Position numbers and translations under genes: made by a program. A stretch of DNA of 64,000 bases from Marasmius tenuissimus (taxonomy: Eukaryota > Basidiomycota > Agaricomycetes > Agaricales > Marasmiaceae), in the NCBI GenBank assembly GCA_029532415.1, contig JAQOTA010000020.1:248001-312000 (forward strand), written 5' to 3'. Below, piece by piece: positions 34,314 to 44,535 of the stretch. Numbering within the stretch: position 1 is the first letter of the stretch; each line of letters begins with the position of its first letter. A model generated the notes under the pieces. That model saw only the letters and a program-made list of their open reading frames with translations, was not told the DNA's origin and ran no database searches.

Positions 34314-35057
34314 TGCAAGGGAAAGAAAAGTGTGAACAACGCACAGGGTTGGCTCCTTGATTCTGGTGCCTCCTCTCATTTCACGAATAATTTGAATGAT
34401 TTCGCTGAATATGAATCGCTTGATGGTCCTATTGTAAATACTGCGAATAAGGGCAACCCTATACAGATCAAGGGTAAAGGCACTGTCTTCATTAAGCATA
34501 ATGTTGAAGGACATGATGGGAAACTTACTGAGCGTGTTTCACGTCTCTATCCTGTCTATTACATACCTCAATTGGACATACATCTACTATCAATGGGAGA
34601 GTTCTCTCAAGATGGTCTATCAATTCGTGGAAATGCGAAGAAGTTAGCCTTCTACTCGTCACAGCGACGAGAGTTGCTTGTTTCCTACCCTCATATGCCT
34701 GGCCAAACCATTTATTGGGTTCACTCGCGGAAAGCATCTGCTGAGTCTTTAATGGCCAAGTCAGTCGTTTACAATGTCGACTACGATATTGAGCACAGAC
34801 GCTTTGGGCATCCGTTGGATAAAGCCCTAAACAAAGCTCGGAAACATACGCAAGGTTTCCCACTTAACCTTAAAATGCCTACTAAGAAGACACCTCTGTG
34901 TTGTGGTTGTGCTGAAGGCAAGATGCATGAGAAATCGTTCCCCAACTCTACAACGAGAGCTTCTAAACTGTTTGAACGCATACATTCAGATCTGAAGTCG
35001 TACCCGGCTGAATCGTATCACCGGTACAAGTACTACATCTCTTTTCTCGATGACTGA
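34314..35057 (+). pseudogene. pol: copia protease and gag-pre-integrase, truncated
   Basis: Continues the frame after the TAA. The protease motif WLLDSGASSHFTNN lies near 34360, followed by YIPQLDIHLLSMGE, the gag-pre-integrase zinc region (HRRFGHPLDKA then CCGCAEGKMHEKSF) and the start of the integrase core (ERIHSDLKSYPAES then YYISFLDD). The frame stops at 35055-35057, right at the deletion joint with the RT fragment; the integrase active-site half is missing. Confidence 0.85.
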
Positions 35058-35958
35058 AGCCGAGTTCATGGCTCGATGGGAATGTCGTGATATGGGCGAT
35101 GCTAGCAAGTTTCTCCACATGAGCATTCGTTGCGAAGGCAATAAGATCATGATTGACCAAAAGGATTATCTGAAGAAAGTCCTTGAACGTTTTGGGATGC
35201 AAAATGCAAAAGGTGCTCCTACGCCCTTACCTGCTGGCTATGTGCCAACTCCCAACGATGGTCCAGTCAATCCTGCCATTCGCTCCAGATTCCAGTCTGT
35301 GATTGGGTCACTTCTGTACATAATGCTGGGCACACGTCCTGATATTGCCTATGCAGTTACAAAGCTTTCCCAGTTCTCTTCTAATCCAACGAAGGAACAC
35401 CTCGATAAAGCACTATACATCTGCCGCTATCTAGCTGGTACATCAGATTATTCACTTGTCTATGATGGTGACTCTGATGGAGGTCTTCTTGCATTCACAG
35501 ACTTGGATTGGGCTGCCGATCCCATCAAACGCCGTTCAATTACTGGCTACTTCTTCAAGTTAGCAGGCGGCATTTTCTTGTGGAAATCACACACCCAGAA
35601 GACTGTAGCTCTTTCTTCCACTAAGGCTGAGTATATGGCACTGTCGGATTGCAGTCGTCAAGCTTCCTGGATAAGATCACTACTCTCTGAACTTGGAATC
35701 GACTTAGGTCCTATTCCAATCTGCGGAGACAATCAGGGCTCTATCTTCATTGCATCTAATCCGGTTCAAGAACGCCGAACCAAGCACATCGATATTCGAT
35801 ATCATTACATTCAATCATGTGTTGAAGATGGCAAAGTCAAGTTGTTCTTTATTGAAGGAGTCTATAATCCCGCAGACATGTTTACGAAGAATCTCAGACA
35901 TGAGAAGTTCTTACGGTTCAGAGATCACCTTGGACTTGAATTCTATTCGTCCACTTGA
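35050..35958 (+). pseudogene. pol: copia RT C-terminus and RNase H
   Basis: 302 codons. The start matches the back of copia RT (FMARWECRDMGDASKFL), then SVIGSLLYIMLGTRPDIAYAV, SWIRSLLSELG-type RNase H with KTVALSSTKAEYMALSD and KHIDIRYHYI. The palm domain with the YVDD box is absent because of the internal deletion. It is open to TGA at 35956-35958, 42 bp before the 3' LTR, with a purine tract at 35989-36000. Confidence 0.88.
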
Positions 35959-36000
35959 TTTGCTTAGATGCGCTTTTTAGCTGCACTTAGCGAGGGGGTG

Positions 36001-36321
36001 TGTTGAATCCGTGGACTATAATTAGATCCCGGTATATCCGAAGTCCCGGTTCATACTTCCCATCATTGTATTATGCGGGACAATGCATTTGCTATTGTTT
36101 TATTCTTCATTGTTCATTATGCTCATATGTACAATTTCTATTGTCGTCCCTATATGGTAACTCTATTGTATCTACATGTATATAAGCTCGTAGTTCTCTA
36201 CTTGAATTTACAGTGTGCTTGAGCTTCTACGTCTCGCCTCTAACTCTCTAAACTCCTCTCTGGTAAGTAGTAGTGTAGCCATGTTGTAGTCCTCTGCGCT
36301 AGGCGTCATGCCGGCTCATCA
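36001..36321 (+). repeat. 3' LTR of the copia element
   Basis: 321 bp, preceded by agcgagggggtg (polypurine tract, 35989-36000) and followed by the AAAAG duplication. Confidence 0.93.
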
Positions 36322-36483
36322 AAAAGGTGAATCTAGAAGATATGACCCGTCAATGATATGTGGTAGCAACCCTCAAGAGTACGAGCTTACTGGAGAGACA
36401 ACAATTGGGAGCAGGATTCCAAATTTGAATCAATACTCAGCGGAGGGAATGTCGAGAGGTTTGGAAGGGATTGTTAAAGCCAT

Positions 36484-37603
36484 GATGGGGAAAATGAGTG
36501 TTGAAGGACGAGGCAATACCCCACTCTCTACAAATGATGCACTTGTTGCCATGGCATGATTATCCAGCCTCAGGGCCATCTGTGCCAACTGTTGAACTGA
36601 TCGTCATGTCACCAGGTGCTTCTGAGCCTTGGAGGGGTACCCAAAGCGGCAAAGTGATTGTACTAAGAAACAAAGGTCCAGACGAGACGCCGGCGAGTCT
36701 TGATAGGGCGCTCGCTAAAACTATGCTGCCCTATGCTGCCCTATGTCAGCTGGTCACCGTTGGTGTGTGAATAGGAGTGCTGGGACCAAGAGGCTACGGT
36801 GGTGGTGGATGAGAAAGTGGGAACATTACACACGATGAGCCAGAGGCTCATAGGGGAACCAGATCATTTTGATAATGATGGTTCGTCGTGCCATGTTGAC
36901 AACAAGCGTCGAGAAGAGAACAAAGCAGTACCTCACTCTCTGTAAGCAACACACCCATTTCCATGTCATGATACCCCAACATAAGGGGCATCTTTGTCAA
37001 CTAATGAACTGATCGTCTGTGTCGGTGGGAAATTTTGACTGTTGGAGACATTGGTACCCTGAGCTATGGTCAGCTTGGAGATTTCTCCTTGCCTCGGCTT
37101 GGAGCGTTCTACGTGTGACAGTGTGGAAGCCAGCGACAGTCTGTTGTTGAATGCTAGTCGGCGGCTTCAAGTTCTGTGTTAAGGTTAAGGGTACACGGTA
37201 GACAGAGAAATAAGTTGGATTTTGTACTGTAGAGACAAACCAATGTGGGGGAAAGGAAGCAAACGGATATCGTCCAGAGTACGTAGTATATGTGACAATC
37301 AATGATAAGCTTTCCGAGAAATAGTCAGCTGCTATAATATGATTGAGGTACATCCTGAAGGCATGATGGCGTGACATGCGCATAGAGTGTAGCGCGTCGC
37401 CACATCCCCTCTCCACTTCAACACAACACCGGCTGAAGGAGCGAGAGTCGTTTCGGACACAGGGGAGATGCACACGACTAGCGTCGCAAATCCACAGTCG
37501 ACAAACCAGCGAGCGGGGGGAAAAATTATTGAGGCAAATCGTCAACACGGCGCATGGGCGGGACTTATCTGAAACAGCGGGTCCTAGCCACCCGCATTTG
37601 AGG
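36484..37603. other. Upstream region of the broken seven-span gene, with a duplicated block
   Basis: About 1.1 kb. Two diverged copies of a ~75-bp block (about 36535-36610 and 36945-37020) share gaactgatcgtc and actctct. Read on the minus strand, the first matches the leader upstream of the intact copy at 62453. No gene recognised. Confidence 0.5.
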
Positions 37604-37610
37604 TATAAAA
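37604..37610 (+). promoter_or_regulatory. TATA box for the antisense accessory gene
   Basis: tataaaa, 39 bp before the ATG at 37649, with a pyrimidine-rich leader and caccatg start context. Confidence 0.6.
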
Positions 37611-37648
37611 ACCCTCATGAGCCCTAAACACTCCAGTCCCCAACCACC

Positions 37649-38652
37649 ATGTCCGAGATCATTGCCTATATGGAATCCCTTCGCGAGGATGGCCGTTACA
37701 CCTTCCCAGCCGATATTGAAAAGACCTTCAACAAAACGTCGACCATTGTTGGACTACAACGCCAGTATCAGGAAGAAAAAGACGGAGGAGAATTTGACCC
37801 AAAGTTGTTATCGCAGATTTGTTGGTTGATGGTGTGTTATTGTTTAATGATTCGATTCGAGTACTGAATGTCTTGCAAAGGTGGAGGATAAGGAGGATTC
37901 AGATAAGCGGTCAAAGCATGCCATGAAATATCCCAAGTTGTATTTGAGGGATATAGGCCGCGTCGACGGATCGGGATTGTTGTTCTTCCCTGATTATTTT
38001 GTCGCCAAGGCCTGGAGGAGCTGTGAATTTGTTCGAGTCGAATATGGGAATCATGACATCCATCCGGTGATCTTGTTCCGAGAGGACGACTATGACGAGC
38101 ACTATTGTGACGGTCCAACAAATTATCTGTACTACAGTGACCAGCAGTACGTCCGAAAGCTTGGTTTATTGACCGTGCTCACCGAGTTACAGATTCCACG
38201 CATTTGCCTCCACAATCAGCGCCATTGCATTTCATCGGGAAAGCTTCATGACCCGAGTCATCGACAATGATTTCCAGGTGCCACTGAACTCGTTGGGTGC
38301 CGTAGGTCAAAAAGTTAACCAAATCGGCGAGGGCGGGAACACCCCGGAAGACAGTGTATATCGAGTACGAACGTGGTTTACTGCCGTTGGATTTCCATCA
38401 GTTTGTGAGTTCCAACTCCAACCATGCGACCGGTGCGAGGTGAAGAAGAAAGTGTGTTGGGTGAATGTTCAAGATGAGTATGGTCCATGCCATATGTGTC
38501 AAGGATCCACGAGGAGGGTGGCAGAGGAATGTGCGGGATACAAAATTGAGGATTTTGGATTGAATGTCATGGACCGGGACAACAAAGAAGAAAAATTTGA
38601 TCCCGAGGTTGCTGCATACAAACACTTCAAAAAGGAACGGAGGTTGGCGTGA
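37649..38652 (+). CDS. Intact antisense accessory gene of gypsy element 2 (paired Cys clusters)
   Basis: Three exons, 37649-37831, 37881-38146 and 38193-38652, give 909 nt and a fully open 302-aa protein. Introns are 49 and 46 bp with GT-AG ends. The third exon contains CDRCEVKKKVC (C-x2-C-x6-C) and, after a short linker, CHMCQGSTRRVAEEC (C-x2-C-x10-C), then a charged C-terminus. Upstream parts are aromatic-rich (LFFPDYFVAKAW, EYGNHDIHPVILF) with no domain I can name. It is convergent with the decayed gypsy pol that ends 70 bp away at 38723, in the same relation as the antisense gene of the other gypsy element. Pol here has at least three stops and a frameshift, yet this frame is clean, which suggests either selection on it or chance. 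Probable zinc-binding, perhaps nucleic-acid-binding; role unknown. Confidence 0.75.
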
Positions 38653-38722
38653 ATCATCAAATCAAAGATAAATGTATGAAGTTTGTACGAATAGGACTTG
38701 TATATCACAGAACATATATCAA

Positions 38723-41700
38723 TCAATCAAACGAGGTGAAAATAAAGAAGAATTCATCATCATCAGAAGGTCCTTCAAGTCCTTCTCCATCCAGCTCATC
38801 GGAGTTGCGAAGCTCATCAAACTCGGGTGTCGAGATGTCCAAAAATTTATCCCAATCTGGAAGTGAAAGCGAGCTGCGAGCACAGTAGGGAATAACTCGA
38901 AACACACCAACTGGTTGTTTCCAAACTGTGCCATCTAGCTCGCATACAATATATGCACCACCCCGATTGCGAGAAAGGACTATGAGTGGGCCAATGTAAC
39001 ACATGCGGGCTTTGTGACCAATGGTTTTGTCGAATCGTGTATTCCGAACCAGAACCAAGTCTCCGCGCTTGAAATTGAAGTCCCTGATTGATCTCGAGTG
39101 TTTCTGTTCCAATTCTCGCACTCTCTCGAGACGTTTTCGATAGACTGAGAGACGCATTCGCTCAAGGTCCTCTTGTCGTTTCTGAAGTTCTCGAGCTCAG
39201 CGAGCCAATAAGTCCGTGGTTGAGAGGATGGAATCGGGTGGAGGAACAAGATATGAAGCCTCATAAATATCTAAAGGGAGAACTGGGTGAACGCCATGTG
39301 CGAGGAAGTAAGGTGAACAACCAATGGAACGTCGAGCAGTAACTCTTTCTGCCCAAAATACTGAATGAGCTGTAGATTACCACTTGTTCTCTACTCCGTC
39401 TGCTGCTTTTACAAGACTCTCCCGAACGTCAAAGTGTTTCCGTTCGATAACACCAGCAGCTTGCGAATTGTTGCCTGAAATGGTGATATGACGAATCCCA
39501 TAACGTTTCGCGAGGTGATCAAGTGCTAGGAGGAAGGGACCACCATTATCAGTGACGATTTCTCGAATGGTTCCCCAACGGCACAAAATATCCTCAAAAA
39601 TCCACGTGGCAATAGCGGGACCGTTCTGACGACGGAGCTTTCGGAATTCTGGATAGGCAGATGATGAACAGCGTCCGTGAACAATATGTCGGAAGCCTGC
39701 TGAGAGTGGCATGTCCATAACGTCCATATAACACTTGGTGAATAGCGAGAGTGGCTCTGCAACAACGGGTGGAATACGTAGCTTTTCCAATCGTTGCAAC
39801 TGGCATAACAAACAAGTAACAATGAACCATTTGATATCTCCACCCATTTGAGGCCACCAGAAGCGTTCCCGTATAGTTTGAGATGTTGACCATAAGCCTT
39901 TGTGACCAAGTTTATCATGGGCTTCACAAATGATAGGAATACGACGAATTTGAGGGACTACAAGTCGGTGCTGGCCATGAAGATCCTTTCTCCAAAGGTG
40001 ATGTGAAGGGTCGACAAAGTACTGTAGGCAGTAACGGATGAACGATGAGTATTGGGTATCCGTCAATCCTGAAGGTTGAATGAACTCAATCAAGTAGTCC
40101 CAAACCAAGTCCAAGCGAGCATCAGTAGACTTAGCTTTCTTTGATCTCGGGACCATATCGTAAGACACTGATGAAGAATCAATCCCCTCCACTAGATATT
40201 GACTCTACCCCAAATGTAGGCAAGAGAATCAAGGAGTTAAGCGAAGTCGGAGAGAGGGCGGGACAGTTGATGATATGCATGAAACCATTGGCCTGATCAA
40301 TCCAATCTTCAAAATTGTCCTCAGGCTCTATTGAATCCAATGGCTGTGGGTGTCGCTGTGAAAGACCATCAGCGGCTATACGCTCGGAGGGAACATGAAC
40401 GAGGGTAAATGAGAAAAGTAGAATGCTGGCAATCCAGCGGTTGATAATAGTGTTGGGTTGAATATCGGGATTGTTGAGCATGCCTCGGACATACTTGGCA
40501 TCCATCTCTATAACCAGAGATTTTGCACCTATAAACCAGAGACGAGTAGCTCGGAGTGCTCGAAAAAGACCATACAGCTCTAACTCAGCTTGGCTATATC
40601 GAGACTCCTGCTCATTCATATTAATAGACCCAAACCGGTTGATGAATCGGATGCTTGGATCACCAAACTTTGACTGCATAAGAATGAATCCAACTGCAAT
40701 TGCGCAAGTATCCACGGCAAGAATGATAGGGGAAGAGGAAGTGTAATCGAGGGGTCGAATAGCGGGACAATTGACAACAGCTGTTTTGAGATTCAATTGT
40801 GATTCCTGTTTGTCGGCTCCAAACTGGAAAGGAATCCCTTTGCGGGTCAACCGGACCAATGGCTCTGCCAACAGACCAAAGTCTTTGACAAATAAGCGGC
40901 ATAGACCCGTTGTACCAAGAAACACCCCAACATCTGGGAGATCTCTGAGTGGACCCCAGTTGAGAATCTTAGAAACACGAGACTCATCTGGGATTCTGCC
41001 CTCATATGTGCAGAGATGACCTGTCGCCAAAGCCCTTACAGCAACAATCAACGTCTTTTTCCCTGAGAAAGTACCACCAGCGTAGGTCATGCGGGTCAAG
41101 ATACAATTGACCACATTGACCAGTTCCCAAACAAATCGCCAAATACCAGGATTTACTGGGATAACCTCGTAACCGCCATCGGGTAACTCGTAACGTGTTG
41201 GAGGACCTTTGATGTTGACGTCGTCAATGTAGGGGATACAGAATGTAGGAATTTCGGGTTGCAAAATGAACGTAACATCGCCATGAAAGATTTGAACAGA
41301 GTTGGTCCAGCCCATCGGAATAGTGGTAAGGCATAAAGCATCAAGTGAAGTTTGGAAGGTTGTATAATCGCGAGATCCAACAGCCAAAGTACGCTCATCA
41401 TAACCAATGAAAAGATCCAGAGTTGCCAAAGCTGAACAGCAAGCATATGATTCAGCGAGCATCTCAACATTAGGAGGAATAGACAAATCTTGTATTGTCA
41501 CCTTGTTCAAGGGTTGCAAGTCATGAACAGGGCGAAGGGAAACACCATCCTTCTTGACCACCGTAAACCAACGAGTGCGGTATGACGAGTCTGACGGTTC
41601 GTATACTCCAGCTTCAATCTTCTCACGTAAAATCCCGATAATCAGGTCGAATAGGCCAGGAGGAATAGGAAGTGAAGGTATGACCCATGGGATGTGTTTG

Positions 41701-42803
41701 ATGACGGGGATTTCAACAGGGGGGAAGTACGCATGGTTGAAATGACCTTTTCCTGACTTGGTCCATGCAAAGGCACGCTCGTGAAGCATCATCAAGTAGT
41801 GAATTAGCTTCATTTCTTCGGGCCAAACAAACTGATGATCGTGCATCTTGTCAATATATTCCATACAATCTTGAGTGTACCGACCAGTAGGAACAAAAGT
41901 TGGTGGGATAGGATTGAATATAGAAAGATGTTCAAGTGGGTCAGAAGGGAACTGCCTGATAACCCTAAATTTCTCCGGAAGAGTTGTCTTGACAGGCTGA
42001 ACACGTCGGTGAACAGTTTTGTAACGCTTCTTCAATGCTACATAAATAGGAATGAAAGAGTCCGAACCAAAGGAGTCAACAGACAGAAGGGAGTCCGAAA
42101 AATCGGTCATTAATGATGAAGAAGTCTCAAGTGCATAGCCATTCAGAAGGGGAAAGGAAACATAATCAGAAATAAAGGACGAGGACTGAAACAAATCAAG
42201 AGACACATAATCAAGGTAAAGATAAGACCAAGCATCAAGAAAGGCCATAGTATAAATATCAGAATGGAAAACAGAACCAAGGCTACCAGAAAGCAAAGAA
42301 AAATGTACCGCAGATGTGGGAATGGTATTCCCCACGACTAGGGAGTCATCAATCTTGAAAACAAGACCATATTGCTCCCCGTCTACCATCATATCCTGCA
42401 ACTCTAGTAGCCTGCCATCCCAAAATACGGAGGCTCCCGAGGCAAAGTTGGAATTGTGACATTCTTGTGTGTATTCGGGTCGTGAAGAGAGATATGCTGA
42501 TTGCCCAATAGGAAGTTATGGACAATAGACTGAGTGAAAATGTCGAATGGTCGGCCCAGAAGAACATTATATGCCGGCAAAGGGACAATATGAACTTGCA
42601 AGAATGCCGTTACATCTCCAAATTTGAACGGAACATTACAAGCAAGCCCTAAGGTTTAATCAGTGTTGCCATTGGCACTTTGAACAGGAATACAGAAGGA
42701 CTCATCAAACATGAGGTGGAGAGCATTGCATGTGGCATCTGACATGGCCACAATGCTACAGCCGCTATCCAAGATGCTGTGTACTATCCATCTATCAGAC
42801 AGC
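38723..42803 (-). pseudogene. pol: Ty3/gypsy element 2 pol, decayed, 5' truncated
   Basis: On the minus strand, in order: aspartic protease (HSILDSGCSIVAMSDATC near 42760, with a TAA at 42656-42658 after NGNTD), VPLPAYNVLLGRPFD, then RT in the long frame 42401-40179 (VYEPSDSSYRTRWFTVVKK, a YIDDVNIKG box near 41230), RNase H (AVDTCAIAVGFILMQ, IEMDAKYVRGML), a frameshift at 40179-40192, integrase zinc finger (H-x3-H, CLLC) and core (YMDVMDMP, IVTDNGGPF), then TAA at 39377-39379 and TGA at 39197-39199 before a C-terminal domain (FKRGDLVLVRN). No chromodomain is seen, and the RT is far from the chromovirus at 22-31 kb, so this is another lineage. No gag and no LTR pair found. Confidence 0.85.
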
Positions 42804-42856
42804 ATATAAAACCCCATATCTTATCTTATCCCTATCCGATCCACACGATCCTAACA
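42804..42856. repeat. Possible LTR-end remnant
   Basis: Ends with cacgatcctaaca (42844-42856), identical over 13 bases to the end of the gypsy 3' LTR (30996-31008). The rest shows no LTR match. May mark the broken 5' boundary of gypsy element 2. Confidence 0.35.
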
Positions 42857-44060
42857 TTGGTTCATGATAACAGAGGGAACTGAGGACAGACCAACAGAGT
42901 TGTTGGACTGAGGCTGCAAGCAATGAAAAAAAAAGTTGTTTGCACTTGTGTTTATTGGATCATCTGACCTTTCAGATATTCTCACGGCCCGTCAACCAAC
43001 TGTTCCATCCAGCTCTTGGCTGAAAATCAGCCCTGCAGAGTCAGCCAAGATGGATTGTCTGAACTAGATCAACCAACAGCTAACCAGAGTTAGGTTGGTT
43101 GTTGATTAACAGCCCTTGCTCGGATGATAACCAACCAATGCCACCCTCATAGTGGGTCCCTCATTCAGTCCCATATCCATGATGTTCTCTGTCAACAGCC
43201 GTTGATACATATTTATGTATGTTTCGGGCAAAGCTTCTTTAAAGACCGTGTCAAGATGATCTTGAACCTCAACCCACCCTCAGTCCCTCACTCCGGCCAT
43301 GAGTCAAACGACTCAATCTAGTAGTTCCGGCCCCCAGGGATTCTTCAAGATGATAAGCCACATATTCAAGTCGGCCTCCAGTTGTTATTACTAGAGACCG
43401 GCGGCCATCAATTTGTCGACACAAAAAGTATTATCCAGCTTGAAGACTCTTGGCTTATTGCTGGATGGGGGTGAGGGGGGTTCCCCCCCTCCTTGCTGGG
43501 AGGAGCTGGCCGAAGGCCGAGCGACGACCAGCAGGGAGGCCTGTTCATCTGGATTCTGTCCTCACTATTGCTGATGATGCTATCCTCCAACTTCATTGTT
43601 TTACCACTTGTTTACTACATCTTTCCCCCTGAATGAGCCTGGTATGTTTCCTGTCTGTGACTTCATCATGACCCTATCATCCCCAAACTGTGGGTGGAAG
43701 TGCAATACGAGTTGTACACTACCCATATCCAAAGATTGTTCTTGATTTATTCTGTTGAGGAATCCAAGGCACCTGTAGTTAGAGTTCATATTACACACTT
43801 CAGACTTGGCCTTGCCGTGAGGATCAACTGAAGGCAGTAGCGGGCCCTGCTGCTTGCCGGCCTCGTATAAATTTATAACCAAACAGAGACACGTGGCTAA
43901 CTCAATGGTAATCACGTGACGACTTCTGCGACATACAATGAACTTACGATGTCCCAATGACATTCAACCACAACCATCACGACCAAAAGGCTGCAAATCC
44001 GTCCTGAAGCTATAGAGCAACATTATCTCAGTATTCCTGACCGCGAGAGGCATGTATGGT
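42857..44060. other. Intergenic with a GC-rich hairpin
   Basis: About 1.2 kb without recognised genes. It holds the hairpin at 43488-43539 and the g6-tt-c6 fold just before it (43475-43488). Open frames such as 43601-43963 minus are unrecognised. Confidence 0.45.
43488..43539. repeat. GC-rich inverted repeat / hairpin
   Basis: Arms cctccttgctgg and ccagcagggagg pair at 11 of 12 positions around a loop that itself contains ggcc-gaa-ggcc. Preceded by a G6-TT-C6 hairpin. Could be the terminal hairpin of a mobile element. Confidence 0.6.
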
Positions 44061-44326
44061 GCGTAGGTACTTGTATTTTGGCCATGTGTGGTTGTTTGGA
44101 ACTAAACAGATCAGTGAAGGTAGGGGCCGTGCGAATTATGCTAGGGTTTCATTGTTAGCTGAAAATGACGTTGCGCTCTGCAAGCCCCACAAGCCGAGGA
44201 AGATTCCGATTTTTCCAGCTAACAATGGAACCCTAGAATAATTTCGCACGACCCCACCTTAGTTGATCTGTTTAGGGCCAAACAACGGCACATGGCCAAA
44301 ATCCTAGTTCAACTGAGTACCTATGC
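44061..44326. mobile_element. Foldback MITE, 266 bp
   Basis: Two arms of about 100 bp (44061-44162 and 44216-44326) are near-perfect inverted repeats with outer ends gcgtaggtac and gtacctatgc and inner ends gttagctg and cagctaac. A 50-bp spacer lies between. No coding capacity and no clear target duplication. Confidence 0.7.
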
Positions 44327-44477
44327 TTCTAATGTGCTTTCCGTGGCGAATTTCAATAGAATAGAGCTTCTCCTCACTCCCAGAATGCTTCTGTGATCTT
44401 TTTGCCGCAATAGTTGCACTTGAACATTGTCAATATGTTATGGGTCCCAGTGGTGTCCACGCGACTTTATTTGCATG

Positions 44478-44535
44478 TAAACAGATCAACTAGGTGGGGT
44501 TGTGCGAAATTATTCTAGGCTTTCATTGTTAGCTG
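44478..44535. repeat. Single-arm fragment of the foldback MITE
   Basis: taaacagatcaac through ttgttagctg repeats the inner two thirds of the 44061-44326 arms; the outer part and opposite arm are missing. Confidence 0.65.

Larger units (their letters stand above)
31938..36321 (+). mobile_element. Ty1/copia retrotransposon, 4,384 bp, internally deleted
   Basis: Two 321-bp LTRs (31938-32258 and 36001-36321, TG to CA), a perfect 5-bp duplication AAAAG (31933-31937 and 36322-36326), a copia-type primer site, gag, protease, gag-pre-integrase, then a deletion removing most of the integrase core and the front of RT, and the RT C-terminus with RNase H. The LTRs differ at about a dozen sites, so it is older than the gypsy insertion. 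It sits in exon 2 of the broken seven-span gene; excising it with one AAAAG restores the exon. Confidence 0.93.
20274..36483 (-). pseudogene. Family-1 seven-span gene, copy 5, split by four transposon insertions
   Basis: All nine exons can be found on the minus strand but are spread over 16 kb. Exon 1 starts at the ATG 36481-36483 and ends FGILLPIVVS, with an in-frame TGA after SAEY. Exon 2 begins at about 36331, is cut by the copia element and resumes at 31932 (FLYGMNILLFRIG). Exon 3 (ICRFLLLGMM) and exon 4 (AIVDSVL) lie near 31590 and 31490. Exon 5 (VFRSFVICGW) lies near 22165, beyond a solo LTR and the gypsy element. Exon 6 (about 22050-21890) has a frameshift after ISSICV-like codons. Exon 7 has W to stop (TGG to TGA) and is cut by the CACTG element. 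Exon 8 (AESCLLYVITWTALIAWII) and exon 9 (VVPTLLIIRANT) end at the TGA 20274-20276. Clearly a dead copy. Confidence 0.85.

Noticed and set aside
36000..36185. LTR open frames of the copia element as small proteins
   Set aside because: Present in both LTRs and without start context or domain.
38248..38270. Frameshift in the antisense accessory gene between two plus-strand frames
   Set aside because: A 46-bp GT-AG intron (38147-38192) joins the frames cleanly, so no frameshift is needed.
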